This document shows, one piece after another, positions 25,582-32,630 of a stretch of 64,000 nucleotides of DNA; position 1 is the stretch's first letter; the number at the start of each line of letters is the position of its first letter. The translations under genes were made by a program, and so were the position numbers. The DNA is taken from assembly GCA_023390175.1 (NCBI GenBank), contig JAEWDK010000006.1, positions 461,429 to 525,428 on the forward strand, in the 5' to 3' direction. The stretch is from Bacillota bacterium. Its GTDB lineage: Bacteria > Bacillota > Clostridia > Oscillospirales > Acutalibacteraceae. The notes under the pieces were generated by a model. That model searched no databases and was not told the DNA's origin. It worked only from the letters and a program-made list of their open reading frames with translations.

Positions 25582-26199
25582 TTAATAGGGCTTCATGAAC
25601 ATTTGCGTCCAATACAGGGTACCGTTGGCTTTTTTTGCCGCGCCTACACCGGTTTGTGTGTAAGCCGCAGATAAAATGTTCGCTCTGTGGCCGGGAGAAT
25701 TCATCCAGGCGGTTACGACCTCCTGCGGAGTTCTTTGACCATACGCTATATTTTCGCCGGCCGCGGAAAACTTCAAGCCAAAGTTCTCCATCATATTAAA
25801 TGGTGAGCCATAGGTTGGGGAAGTATGCGAAAAATAGTTTTTATTTATCATGTCCTGTGATTTATATCGTGCCACACGGGAAAGCTGCCAGTTAGTCGTC
25901 AGTGCAGACAGTCCGCGCTTTGTGCGTTCAATGTTAATCAGACGGATGACTTCGGTTTCATACGACTGCAAAGGTGCGGCTTCCGGAATATTCACCTTTT
26001 GTCCTACAAAAATCATGCTGGGGTTCTTAATCTGTGGATTCGCTTTAATCAGTTCGGATGTTCCTGTTTGATATTTTACGGAGATTTTCCACAGGGAATC
26101 ACCCGGGACTACAGTGTACGTAGTGCCCTGCGCGAAAGCAGTTGTTTCGACCGAGCAAAAGAGTACCGTGGCTGCTATGATTGCCAGAAATTTTTTCAA
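25582..26199 (-). CDS. Secreted LysM-CAP (YkwD-like) protein
   Basis: The 205-residue protein has a signal peptide (about 1-24, ending AFA), one LysM domain (YTVVPGDSLWKISVKYQTGTSELIKANPQI, 28-72), and a CAP domain with IERTKRGL, YFSHTSP, GENIAYG and NSPGHRANIL. LysM binds peptidoglycan, and CAP proteins of this type are often spore-coat or wall proteins (SafA/YkwD-like) of unknown activity. The start is a TTG after GGAGGTGATT. It is a single gene with its own terminator. Confidence 0.87.
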   Translation of the reverse strand: MKKFLAIIAATVLFCSVETTAFAQGTTYTVVPGDSLWKISVKYQTGTSELIKANPQIKNPSMIFVGQKVNIPEAAPLQSYETEVIRLINIERTKRGLSALTTNWQLSRVARYKSQDMINKNYFSHTSPTYGSPFNMMENFGLKFSAAGENIAYGQRTPQEVVTAWMNSPGHRANILSAAYTQTGVGAAKKANGTLYWTQMFMKPY

Positions 26200-26541
26200 T
26201 TAAATCACCTCCGGCTTTATTTTTTCCACCGCAAAAACAAATATGCTGTTTGTTGACAGATTAATATTTACATAAAAAACAGAAATGATTTACCAGTTGA
26301 ACGCTGAATTTCAATTTTAAAAAATGAAATAAACAGAATGCTGATTATTCTGCTTGGAAGATCCATATTGCTTTTAAAAGACGGATGCTTCGAGCGCTGA
26401 CCGATACAAATGGCTGTGATTCTTTTCGGTTTCAACTCGCACAAACAGAATAAATGAGTCCTTTCGTCAGGAAACATATCGTATAAGGCGAAAATAACAG
26501 TTGAAATTACCTTGCCAACGTGATATAATAATTTTCGTTGT
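26200..26541. other. Gene-poor stretch before tRNA-Ala
   Basis: No gene is supported in 342 bases. It carries the upstream region of the LysM-CAP gene on the minus strand and, at its end, the tRNA-Ala promoter (TTGAAA 26501-26506, TATAAT 26524-26529, 17-base spacer). A 69-codon minus-strand frame lacks a ribosome site. Confidence 0.5.
26501..26529 (+). promoter_or_regulatory. Promoter of tRNA-Ala
   Basis: TTGAAA (26501-26506), a 17-base spacer and TATAAT (26524-26529), 13 bases before the tRNA. Confidence 0.7.
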
Positions 26542-26617
26542 GGGGGCGTAGCTCAGCTGGGAGAGTGCTTGCTTCGCATGCAAGAAGTCGAGAGTTCGAA
26601 TCTCTTCGTCTCCACCA
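26542..26617 (+). tRNA. tRNA-Ala (anticodon CGC)
   Basis: A cloverleaf with acceptor GGGGGCG pairing with CGTCTCC (two G-T pairs), anticodon stem CTTGC/GCAAG with loop TTCGCAT (anticodon CGC), T-loop TTCGAAT and encoded CCA at 26615-26617. Its 3' 24 bases are repeated at 28354-28377, so it is a probable insertion site. Confidence 0.92.
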
Positions 26618-26618
26618 A
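26595..26618 (+). repeat. Direct repeat, tRNA-Ala 3' end (att-like copy 1)
   Basis: The last 23 bases of the tRNA plus one base. It matches 28354-28377 in 23 of 24 positions (one C/T change). It is the expected core of a tRNA-targeting recombinase site. Confidence 0.75.
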
Positions 26619-26662
26619 AACTAAAAGGACAATGACATAACTGTCATTGTCCTTTTAGTTTT
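26617..26662 (+). terminator. Perfect hairpin terminator after tRNA-Ala
   Basis: A 21-bp perfect stem (26617-26637 with 26642-26662), a 4-base loop and A/T ends with TTTT. It may belong to the inserted element, as a second terminator follows the distal repeat. Confidence 0.85.
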
Positions 26663-26685
26663 GCATATTCATTGGGTTTAAATAT

Positions 26686-26702
26686 AAAGTCCCCAAAATG
26701 TT
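26686..26702 (+). repeat. 17-base repeat, left copy
   Basis: AAAGTCCCCAAAATGTT matches 28269-28285 in 15 of 17 bases, same orientation, in an equal position relative to the nearest att-like core. Possible arm-type recombinase site. Confidence 0.45.
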
Positions 26703-26802
26703 ACTGCTCATTTTAATCACAACATCATTCAATGTACCCATACTATCCCGCCACAGTTTGAATCGCTGAATTGTACCGTTATAAAATTAGCATATAGATC
26801 AC

Positions 26803-26831
26803 TTGACAAAGTAATTTGAATATGATATATA
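26803..26831 (+). promoter_or_regulatory. Promoter of the GPP34-like/MerR operon
   Basis: TTGACA (26803-26808), a 17-base spacer and TATATA (26826-26831; TATAAA at 26828 is an alternative). It is followed by tandem TAGTAAG, TAGTAAG, TAATAAG copies (26834-26854) in the likely leader or operator. Confidence 0.6.
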
Positions 26832-26833
26832 AA

Positions 26834-26854
26834 TAGTAAGTAGTAAGTAATAAG
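26834..26854 (+). repeat. 7-base tandem repeat in the operon leader
   Basis: TAGTAAG twice, then TAATAAG. It lies immediately after the -10 box, where a regulator or slippage-prone sequence could affect expression. Confidence 0.6.
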
Positions 26855-26898
26855 TAGGCAGACAACATGGACAAAATAATTAATGGGGAGGAATTGTT

Positions 26899-27891
26899 AT
26901 GACAGATCTAAAGTTAGCACAAAACTTTTCGATGATCGCGTTAAATGCACAGAATAGTCTTTACATGACTACTGTAAAGAAAGTGGCCCTTCGTTGTATG
27001 GCAGCAGCGGTTATTTTAGAGGCCTACCTGGACGACGTTTTTGCACAAACTGAGGATAATTTAATTTTGCATAATGATGTACTTGACCAAACGAATATAA
27101 TGCCTTACCGGCAGATTGTTTTAAAACCTTTACTTCATAAAAATGATGAAGCAGGGGGCAAATTAAAATGGTGGTTGAAAAAGGCTTCTATGCTTTCCAA
27201 TGGCCGACTCATAAAATTTGAGCACACAATTGCAAATTCTTTAAAGGAAATCAATTTACTTCAAGAAATTCCCAACCTTTTAGGGTGTGACCTGTACTAT
27301 AATAGCTCTGGCGTTAAGATCAGAGAATATCGCAGCAATGTTCAGGAATACACAAGAATCACAGAGAATCTTCGAGCAGAAATTCTGGAGGATGGCCTGG
27401 TAACAGATGAAACAATTTGTATGCTCTGGCTTCTTCGTGAAAGTGGATGTATGCATGACTTTTTTTCACAGAACGAGCTGGAAAAAGTGGCTGCCAGAAT
27501 GAATGAATTATATCAAAGTGTTTCTCTGGCAAAAGCAGTGTTTCCAATCCGCATCCATCGCGGGGTCGAAATAGCCATCAAAGGATTCCTTCATATGAAA
27601 AAAAAGGTTATGAAAACTCCTTTTGCAAGCGGTGTAAATTTTGCATTTCCAGTGCTTGAACGTTCACAATCTGTTTTTATTGATACAGAAACCTGGTTCT
27701 CCAATGCAGATAAAAGGTTAGACGATGTGCGCAATCGGTTAGAGTCAAATGGTCATGTATTTACAGTATTGCAAGAGGGGCAGATTCCGCTTATTAAGAT
27801 TGATAATATTGTCTACATGGCGATTCCGCAGGCCATCTACGGAAGAGTACCAATCCATGGTGTGCGTCTTCTTCAGAAGCGACCAATATGA
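26899..27891 (+). CDS. GPP34-like (Golgi phosphoprotein 3-like) protein
   Basis: The 330-residue protein is mostly helical. It resembles bacterial GPP34 proteins: SMIALNAQNSLYMTTVKKVALRCMAAAVILEAY at the start, the helix EYTRITENLRAEILEDGLVTDETICMLWLLRESG in the middle, then ARMNELYQ. These match the LLLALD/ALaGA, RLRAELLEDG and LvaLLRASG patterns. GPP34 proteins bind phosphoinositides in eukaryotes, while bacterial functions are unknown. The C-terminal about 90 residues (SVFIDTETWF, IKIDNIVYMAIPQ) form an extra beta-rich part not typical of the family. GGGGAGG precedes the ATG. It is followed after 12 bases by the mini-MerR gene. It lies in the relict element and is A+T-rich. Confidence 0.6.
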   Translation: MTDLKLAQNFSMIALNAQNSLYMTTVKKVALRCMAAAVILEAYLDDVFAQTEDNLILHNDVLDQTNIMPYRQIVLKPLLHKNDEAGGKLKWWLKKASMLSNGRLIKFEHTIANSLKEINLLQEIPNLLGCDLYYNSSGVKIREYRSNVQEYTRITENLRAEILEDGLVTDETICMLWLLRESGCMHDFFSQNELEKVAARMNELYQSVSLAKAVFPIRIHRGVEIAIKGFLHMKKKVMKTPFASGVNFAFPVLERSQSVFIDTETWFSNADKRLDDVRNRLESNGHVFTVLQEGQIPLIKIDNIVYMAIPQAIYGRVPIHGVRLLQKRPI

Positions 27892-27903
27892 AGGGGTTGA
27901 ATC

Positions 27904-28167
27904 ATGTCTAGACAACGTTCCATGGAAACCGTATTAACATCGGATTTCGTATCCATAGGTGAATTGGTACGGCTTACGAATTGTCGCTATAGCACACTGA
28001 AATTTTACACAGAGGAAGGTATGTTGCCTTTTGAGCAGGCAGAAGAGAAGCTGACACGCCGATATAAAAGGGAGGAAACCGTTGCACGCATTCTTTTGAT
28101 TAAGAAATTGAAAACAGACGGATTATCTATTCCGCAAATCAAAGAAACCCTTAGCATAGATAAATGA
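27904..28167 (+). CDS. Mini-MerR regulator (87 residues)
   Basis: It has a MerR-type winged helix only: SIGELVRLTNCRYSTLKFYTEEGMLP, RRYKREETVARILLIKKLKTDGLSIPQIKETL. There is no dimerisation coiled coil or effector domain, so DNA binding may need partner protein or a second copy. AAGGGG lies before the ATG; it follows the GPP34-like gene by 12 bases and is likely co-transcribed. Its target could be the operon promoter with TAGTAAG repeats. Confidence 0.75.
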   Translation: MSRQRSMETVLTSDFVSIGELVRLTNCRYSTLKFYTEEGMLPFEQAEEKLTRRYKREETVARILLIKKLKTDGLSIPQIKETLSIDK

Positions 28168-28207
28168 GCATAATAAAGAAAATAGTGGCATCTATATTCG
28201 CCTAAAC

Positions 28208-28238
28208 AAAAGGTAGCACCTCTTGTGTGCTACCTTTT
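28208..28238 (+). terminator. Terminator of the GPP34-like/MerR operon
   Basis: AAAAGGTAGCAC pairs with GTGCTACCTTTT, with a 7-base loop and T-run (stem 28208-28219 with 28227-28238). Confidence 0.8.
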
Positions 28239-28268
28239 GCTTTTAGTAAGCTCGTTGAAATCAAACTC

Positions 28269-28285
28269 AAAGTCCCCGAAATATT
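28269..28285 (+). repeat. 17-base repeat, right copy
   Basis: AAAGTCCCCGAAATATT, matching 26686-26702 in 15 of 17 bases; see the left copy. Confidence 0.45.
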
Positions 28286-28353
28286 GACACACAGAAAAAG
28301 GCAAACGTTTCGTTTGCGTAAAGAACGGTTGAAAGCCGCCCTGATGAGCTGCA

Positions 28354-28377
28354 TTCGAATCTCTTCGTCTCTACCAA
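28354..28377 (+). repeat. tRNA-Ala 3'-end duplicate (att-like copy 2)
   Basis: TTCGAATCTCTTCGTCTC matches exactly, then TACCAA in place of CACCAA. The bases just upstream do not resemble the tRNA, so this is not a pseudo-tRNA with a full 5' part. Confidence 0.75.
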
Positions 28378-28392
28378 TTTATAAAAATAATG

Positions 28393-28437
28393 AAAGGATT
28401 TAAACCCTTGTGGTTTGAGTCCTTTTATTATTTTACT
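28393..28437 (+). terminator. Terminator after the distal tRNA end
   Basis: An imperfect stem (AAAGGATTTAAACC with GGTTTGAGTCCTTT, two G-T pairs) is followed by TTATTATTTTAC. It may be the original terminator of tRNA-Ala displaced by the insertion. Confidence 0.7.
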
Positions 28438-28549
28438 TTTTATGGTATACTCTGTTCACATTATTCATTGATGTCCAATGAATTCGCTATTTATGGTAAA
28501 GACAAAGTATGCAGTAAGGTTTATCGTATCCTCAAAGGGGGATAAAAAC

Positions 28550-29065
28550 ATGGACCAAATTAAAACAGGAAAATTCATAGCAGAATTGCGGCACGGTGAA
28601 GGTATGACCCAAGAGGCATTGGGGCAGAAAATTGGCGTGACGAATAAAACCATTTCCCGATGGGAAACAGGAAGCTATATGCCGGACATAGAAATGCTCA
28701 AGTTGTTAAGTGAAATATTTCATGTTGGCATTAACGAGTTGCTTTGTGGGGAACAATTGACTGATGCCGACTTTAGAGAAAAAGCGGATTTAAATATCAT
28801 TTCCGCTTTTAGGGAGAGCAGTTTTTCTTTTAAAGATCGCACCGCCTTTTGGAAACGAAAATGGATGAAGGAGCATATCGTACTGATTGTTATCTGCATT
28901 GCAGCAATAATCGGACTGTTCGCTTGGGGTTGGTATGCAAATTTGACTTGGCTTGCAGGGATATGCCCTGTGCTTTTCATTATTGCTTACGTAGTTCTCA
29001 GAAATCGTATGATGATTTATATAGAAGACAAAATTTATACGCAAAATAATAACGACGCAAAATGA
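28550..29065 (+). CDS. Xre-family regulator with C-terminal membrane helices
   Basis: The 171-residue protein has an HTH_3 domain (about 5-61, TGKFIAELRHGEGMTQEALGQKIGVTNKTISRWETGSYMPD), then a linker and two hydrophobic helices (about 105-150). This layout is found in membrane-tethered regulators that sense membrane signals. AAAGGGGGA lies before the ATG at 28550; a longer frame from 28478 has no ribosome site. It lies just outside the relict element, between two terminators, so it is a monocistron. Confidence 0.78.
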   Translation: MDQIKTGKFIAELRHGEGMTQEALGQKIGVTNKTISRWETGSYMPDIEMLKLLSEIFHVGINELLCGEQLTDADFREKADLNIISAFRESSFSFKDRTAFWKRKWMKEHIVLIVICIAAIIGLFAWGWYANLTWLAGICPVLFIIAYVVLRNRMMIYIEDKIYTQNNNDAK

Positions 29066-29098
29066 GAATTTGCATCTAAATTAGGCAAATAACACGTT

Positions 29099-29141
29099 AA
29101 AAAATCCATATGTAGGTATTGAACCTGCACATGGATTTTTT
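29099..29141 (+). terminator. Terminator after the Xre-membrane regulator
   Basis: An 18-bp stem with two mismatched positions (29099-29116 with 29124-29141), ending in a T-run. Confidence 0.7.
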
Positions 29142-29223
29142 TGCTGCACAAACGGCATTGCATCTTAAATACGTATTTTCAAAACACGAGCTGGAAATTC
29201 TTAAATTTTTGTTTTTGTTATCC

Positions 29224-29269
29224 TTGACAACAGAATAATTTGCGGTATAATATTGAATATAAATTCAAT
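29224..29269 (+). promoter_or_regulatory. Promoter with palindromic operator for the TetR-FAD operon
   Basis: TTGACA (29224-29229), 16 bases, TATAAT (29246-29251), then ATTGAAT-ATAA-ATTCAAT (29252-29269), a perfect 7-4-7 palindrome overlapping the start of transcription. This fits a TetR autorepression site. Confidence 0.75.
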
Positions 29270-29286
29270 GAATTGAGGTTTAACCA

Positions 29287-29868
29287 ATGGGCATCCGTGA
29301 TGAGCAGCGCGAAAGGCGCAGGCAAGAAATTTTGGCGGCGGCGCTTGACCTGTTTATCCGCAAAGGGTATTCCGCCACAAAGATCAGTGACATTGCGCAA
29401 AGCGTCGGCATGAGCGTAGGACTCTTGTTTCATTATTTTGCGTCGAAGGAAAAGCTGTATGAAGAACTGATTCGATATGGCGTTTCGGTGCCGATGAACG
29501 CGGTAGCTCCTACGGATAAAGAACCGCTGCAGTTTTTTAAAGACATTGCGAAGCAGATCTTTCAGTATATCCATGCACAGCCGTTCACCGCGAAAATGTT
29601 CGTGCTGATGAGCCAGGCGTATTTTAATGAAGCGGCGCCGCAAGGGGTAAAAGATCTTCTTCAGGGGCTCGATATCTATACGCCGACATCCCTGCTGATA
29701 AAGAAAGGTCAGGCAAACGGTACGATTCGGGAAGGCGACCCCTATGCGCTGGGCATTGCCTATTGGAGTGCTATTCAGGGCATTGCGGAGCAAATGGCAA
29801 TGAATCCGGATCTGCCATGCCCGGAAAGTGAGTGGATAGTAGATATGATCAGGAGGAAAGCGGAATGA
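29287..29868 (+). CDS. TetR-family transcription regulator
   Basis: The 193-residue protein has an N-terminal TetR HTH (RRRQEILAAALDLFIRKGYSATKISDIAQSVGMSVGLLFHYFASKEKLYEELI) and an all-helical C-terminal part for a ligand. It is first in an operon with an FAD-dependent oxidoreductase whose start overlaps its stop. It probably represses this operon through the palindrome at 29252-29269. The ligand is unknown. Confidence 0.9.
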   Translation: MGIRDEQRERRRQEILAAALDLFIRKGYSATKISDIAQSVGMSVGLLFHYFASKEKLYEELIRYGVSVPMNAVAPTDKEPLQFFKDIAKQIFQYIHAQPFTAKMFVLMSQAYFNEAAPQGVKDLLQGLDIYTPTSLLIKKGQANGTIREGDPYALGIAYWSAIQGIAEQMAMNPDLPCPESEWIVDMIRRKAE

Positions 29869-31349
29869 AGAAGGTTGCAATCGTCGGTGCCGGAATATCA
29901 GGGCTTACCGCAGGCATTTATGCACTGCAAAGCGGATTTAATGTGACAATTTACGAGGGCCATACGATCCCGGGTGGAGCATCCACAAGTTGGAGAAGAA
30001 AAGGATATTTATTTGAAGGCGGAATGCATTGGCTGACCGGCTCTTCGTCCAAAACTGCACTGAACAAGCTTTGGCGCGAAGTCGGCGCTCTGGATGAACA
30101 GGTGCAGGTCTATAACCGTGATCCGTTTATGGCTTTCGACTACGGGGGCCGTACTGCGTATCTGTACCGTGATATTGAGAAGCTTCACCGGCATTTTCTG
30201 GAGATTTCCCCTGAGGACAAAAAAGAGATCGACCGTTTGTGCGCCGATATTAAAAAATTTACAAAGGTCGCCATGCCTGTTATGGACATCAAGGGAGTAA
30301 AAGTGAAGCAGAAATCTTCCATGCCGCTATTGACGCTTTTACATATGCTGCCCGCGCTTCCCCGCATGTCCTTTTATTCCAATCAGAGTGTCAAAGAATA
30401 TGCCGGGCGTTTCAAAAGCCCGCTGCTGCGCCTGATGCTTGAGAGCATCATAGGCCCTGACTACAGCGCTGCGGGAATGGTCTTTACAATCGCAACGCTT
30501 GCCTCCGGCGATGGCGGGTATCCTGCGGGCGGTTCGCTTGGCATGGCAACCCGGATGGCAAAACACTTTGAACAACTGGGCGGCAAAATCCAATACGGAA
30601 AAACAGTTACCAGAGTGCCGGTTGAAAACGGCCTTGCCGCCGGCGTGATCGTCAATAATGAAACGATACCGACGGACGCCGTCATCGTTACTCAGGATAC
30701 GTTTGCTGCTGTCGATGCCCTGTTCAGTCCCGCCATAAAGGAACCATGGACAGAAAAAATGCATAAAGATACCAAGCCCATGCTCAATACCTTTATCAGT
30801 TTGGGCATTGAAGCGGACTTGTCCGATTTGCCGGAAAGAATGCATTTTATACCGGATCAGCCCCTTGTATGCGGGGGCACTTCGCAGCCGGTGATCGGTA
30901 TCTGCAATTATGCGGGTTACAAAGGATACGCACCGGACGGCTGTACGGCAGTTACCTGCGGCCTTATCGGTGACAGCTACAATTTCTGGAAAGTCTGCAA
31001 GGAAAACGGTACCTATCAGGCAGAAAAAGAAAAACTCGCAAACGCTTTTATCGGGATACTTGCAAAAAAATACCCGCAAACCACCGGAAAAACAACTGTA
31101 TGGGACGTGGCGACGCCGCTGACTTATGAACGGTATCTGCATTCCTACAAAGGCTCGTGGATGACCGTGATGGAAAAAGGAGGCAGTCAGGAATATTACC
31201 CGTCCAAGCCGGAAAGCATTCAAAATGTTTATTTTGCCGGTCAGCGGCTAAGGAGTCCCGGGGGTTTGCCTGTGGCAGTGGATTCAGGGCGCAGGGCCGT
31301 CCAGTTTTTATGCAGGGACACCGATACGGTATTTCAGAAGAATATATAA
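29865..31349 (+). CDS. Phytoene desaturase-like FAD-dependent oxidoreductase
   Basis: The 494-residue protein begins with an FAD-binding Rossmann motif (VAIVGAGISGLTAGIYALQSG, then YEGHTIPGGASTSWRRKGYLFEGGMHWLTG). The C-terminal part has NVYFAGQRLRSPGGLPVAVDSGRRA, typical of the phytoene desaturase/CrtI-type group. The group covers carotenoid desaturases and many uncharacterised enzymes; no other carotenoid gene is here, so a carotenoid role is not supported. ATGA overlap with tetR shows translational coupling. Confidence 0.85.
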   Translation: MKKVAIVGAGISGLTAGIYALQSGFNVTIYEGHTIPGGASTSWRRKGYLFEGGMHWLTGSSSKTALNKLWREVGALDEQVQVYNRDPFMAFDYGGRTAYLYRDIEKLHRHFLEISPEDKKEIDRLCADIKKFTKVAMPVMDIKGVKVKQKSSMPLLTLLHMLPALPRMSFYSNQSVKEYAGRFKSPLLRLMLESIIGPDYSAAGMVFTIATLASGDGGYPAGGSLGMATRMAKHFEQLGGKIQYGKTVTRVPVENGLAAGVIVNNETIPTDAVIVTQDTFAAVDALFSPAIKEPWTEKMHKDTKPMLNTFISLGIEADLSDLPERMHFIPDQPLVCGGTSQPVIGICNYAGYKGYAPDGCTAVTCGLIGDSYNFWKVCKENGTYQAEKEKLANAFIGILAKKYPQTTGKTTVWDVATPLTYERYLHSYKGSWMTVMEKGGSQEYYPSKPESIQNVYFAGQRLRSPGGLPVAVDSGRRAVQFLCRDTDTVFQKNI

Positions 31350-31399
31350 TTTCAAAATATGGTACGATCAATCTGCTTTGACTATGTTTGCCGCCGGCT

Positions 31400-31446
31400 G
31401 CACCGGGGCAAGATGCGCCCTTCACTTTTGTGGAGGGCGTTTTGCT
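31400..31446 (+). terminator. Possible terminator after the oxidoreductase
   Basis: GCAAGATGCGCCCT pairs imperfectly with AGGGCGTTTTGC, followed by TTTAA. It is weaker than other hairpins in the window. Confidence 0.45.
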
Positions 31447-31551
31447 TTAAATGTTCACACCGTTAGCGCCGTTTTCATAGTATATCATTGAGTAATAGAC
31501 AAGTTGTCATTACTTAGTATAAATATAGTTTATGAAAATGTGAGGAAATAT

Positions 31552-32415
31552 ATGGCGACTATTATAACAAACCAAGCGCAGGTGAATTTTTCCTATGGCA
31601 GTCGGACTGGCTCGGCAGCTTCGAATATAGCAACAACAACGTTACAGGACCCCTTTACCGTAAGCAAGAATTCACTGGAAACCACTTACCGGCAAGGTCA
31701 GCAAATCACGTATATTTTGGCAATGAACAACAGCGGTGCGGCAGCATTGACAAATGTGGTGATTGTCGATAATTTAGGAACACAGTCTTTGGGGTCAATC
31801 AACGTGACTCCGCTGGATTATACCGGGCCCGCAAGGCTGTATATCAACGGCGTGTTTGTTTCGACACTGACACCTGTTGTCGGAGCCGATACGGTCACGT
31901 TTACCATTGCAGCTCTGCCGGCACAATCCAATGCCATGATTATATACGCGGCAACGGTAAACAGTTTTGCAGGGTTAGCACCGGGTTCACAGATTACCAA
32001 TCAGTCAACATGGACCGCAACCGGGCTTACCGAACGGGCAACAGCGTCCAATGTAATTACGGTGGATGCATATGCCGATGTCAGAATTACAAAGGCGATG
32101 TCTCCGAACCCCGTTATTACCGGAAGCCGGCTGACCTATTTATTTATAATGTATAATTATGGGAATACACCGGCTGCGAATGCTGTACTGACGGACACGT
32201 TTACTCCGCCCCCGTCCTCCATTGCCGTGCAAGTTAACGGTACAGCAATTCCGGCAACGGAGTTCACGTTCCTTGCGGGAACGCTTACGCTGCCGTCACC
32301 AGGCTCCGCCTTTGTTCTGTCAATACCTGCTGCGACCTTTACGCGGAATCCGTCAACGGGAATCGTAACCGTCAGCCCGGGCACAACAACAGTGGAAGTA
32401 ACCGGAATTATTTGA
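31552..32415 (+). CDS. DUF11-repeat protein without signal peptide
   Basis: The 287-residue protein is Thr/Ala/Asn-rich and has two DUF11-like repeats: VSKNSLETTYRQGQQITYILAMNNSG..LTNVVIVDNLG, and ADVRITKAMSPNPVITGSRLTYLFIMYNYGNTPAANAVLTDTF. The repeat is an immunoglobulin-like fold often found in surface proteins. No signal peptide, LPXTG or membrane helix is seen. GAGG lies before ATG 31552. In Clostridia such proteins are sometimes spore-coat-associated; that is inference. It stands alone between terminators. Confidence 0.75.
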   Translation: MATIITNQAQVNFSYGSRTGSAASNIATTTLQDPFTVSKNSLETTYRQGQQITYILAMNNSGAAALTNVVIVDNLGTQSLGSINVTPLDYTGPARLYINGVFVSTLTPVVGADTVTFTIAALPAQSNAMIIYAATVNSFAGLAPGSQITNQSTWTATGLTERATASNVITVDAYADVRITKAMSPNPVITGSRLTYLFIMYNYGNTPAANAVLTDTFTPPPSSIAVQVNGTAIPATEFTFLAGTLTLPSPGSAFVLSIPAATFTRNPSTGIVTVSPGTTTVEVTGII

Positions 32416-32533
32416 CCGCATATTTTTGGGCTTGATCCGGCCCGGTGACCCCCATATTCAATAAAACCATAAGGGTAAGCAAAACGCAGAAGTCAAAAGA
32501 GTTTTCCGAAGTTTAGAATTCAGGCAGAAAAAG

Positions 32534-32570
32534 AAAAGAACCAGCCGTCGTAACATCGGTTGGTTCTTTT
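32534..32570. terminator. Bidirectional terminator
   Basis: A 14-bp stem (AAAAGAACCAGCCG with CGGTTGGTTCTTTT, one G-T pair), between the convergent DUF11 and nitroreductase genes. Confidence 0.8.
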
Positions 32571-32630
32571 CTGCTTAAAGTACGTTATACAGGTACCGTA
32601 TTTTTGAATATTTCCTTGAAAGTCCTCGTT

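Larger units (their letters stand above)
26618..28377 (+). mobile_element. Relict tRNA-integrated element, about 1.76 kb
   Basis: The segment lies between two near-identical tRNA-Ala 3' ends (26595-26618 and 28354-28377). It contains only the GPP34-like gene and the mini-MerR gene, both visibly more A+T-rich than their neighbours. Near-identical 17-base sequences AAAGTCCCC[A/G]AAAT[G/A]TT sit 68 bases inward of the left core (26686-26702) and 68 bases inward of the right core (28269-28285), in the same orientation. No integrase, excisionase or replication gene is seen. The reading as a deleted element is inference. Confidence 0.55.
28168..28549. other. Intergenic stretch at the right edge of the element
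   Basis: 382 bases without a gene. It holds the terminator of the MerR gene (28208-28238), the right copies of the 17-base repeat (28269-28285) and the tRNA 3' end (28354-28377), and the displaced tRNA-type terminator (28393-28425). Confidence 0.6.

Noticed and set aside
28320..28377. tRNA-Ala pseudogene at the distal repeat
   Set aside because: Only the T-loop to CCA part matches; the upstream bases do not form D or anticodon arms, so it is an att-like copy rather than a tRNA.
29865..31349. Carotenoid pathway gene (crtI)
   Set aside because: The fold fits, but no phytoene synthase or other carotenoid gene is present, so the family name is kept without the pathway.
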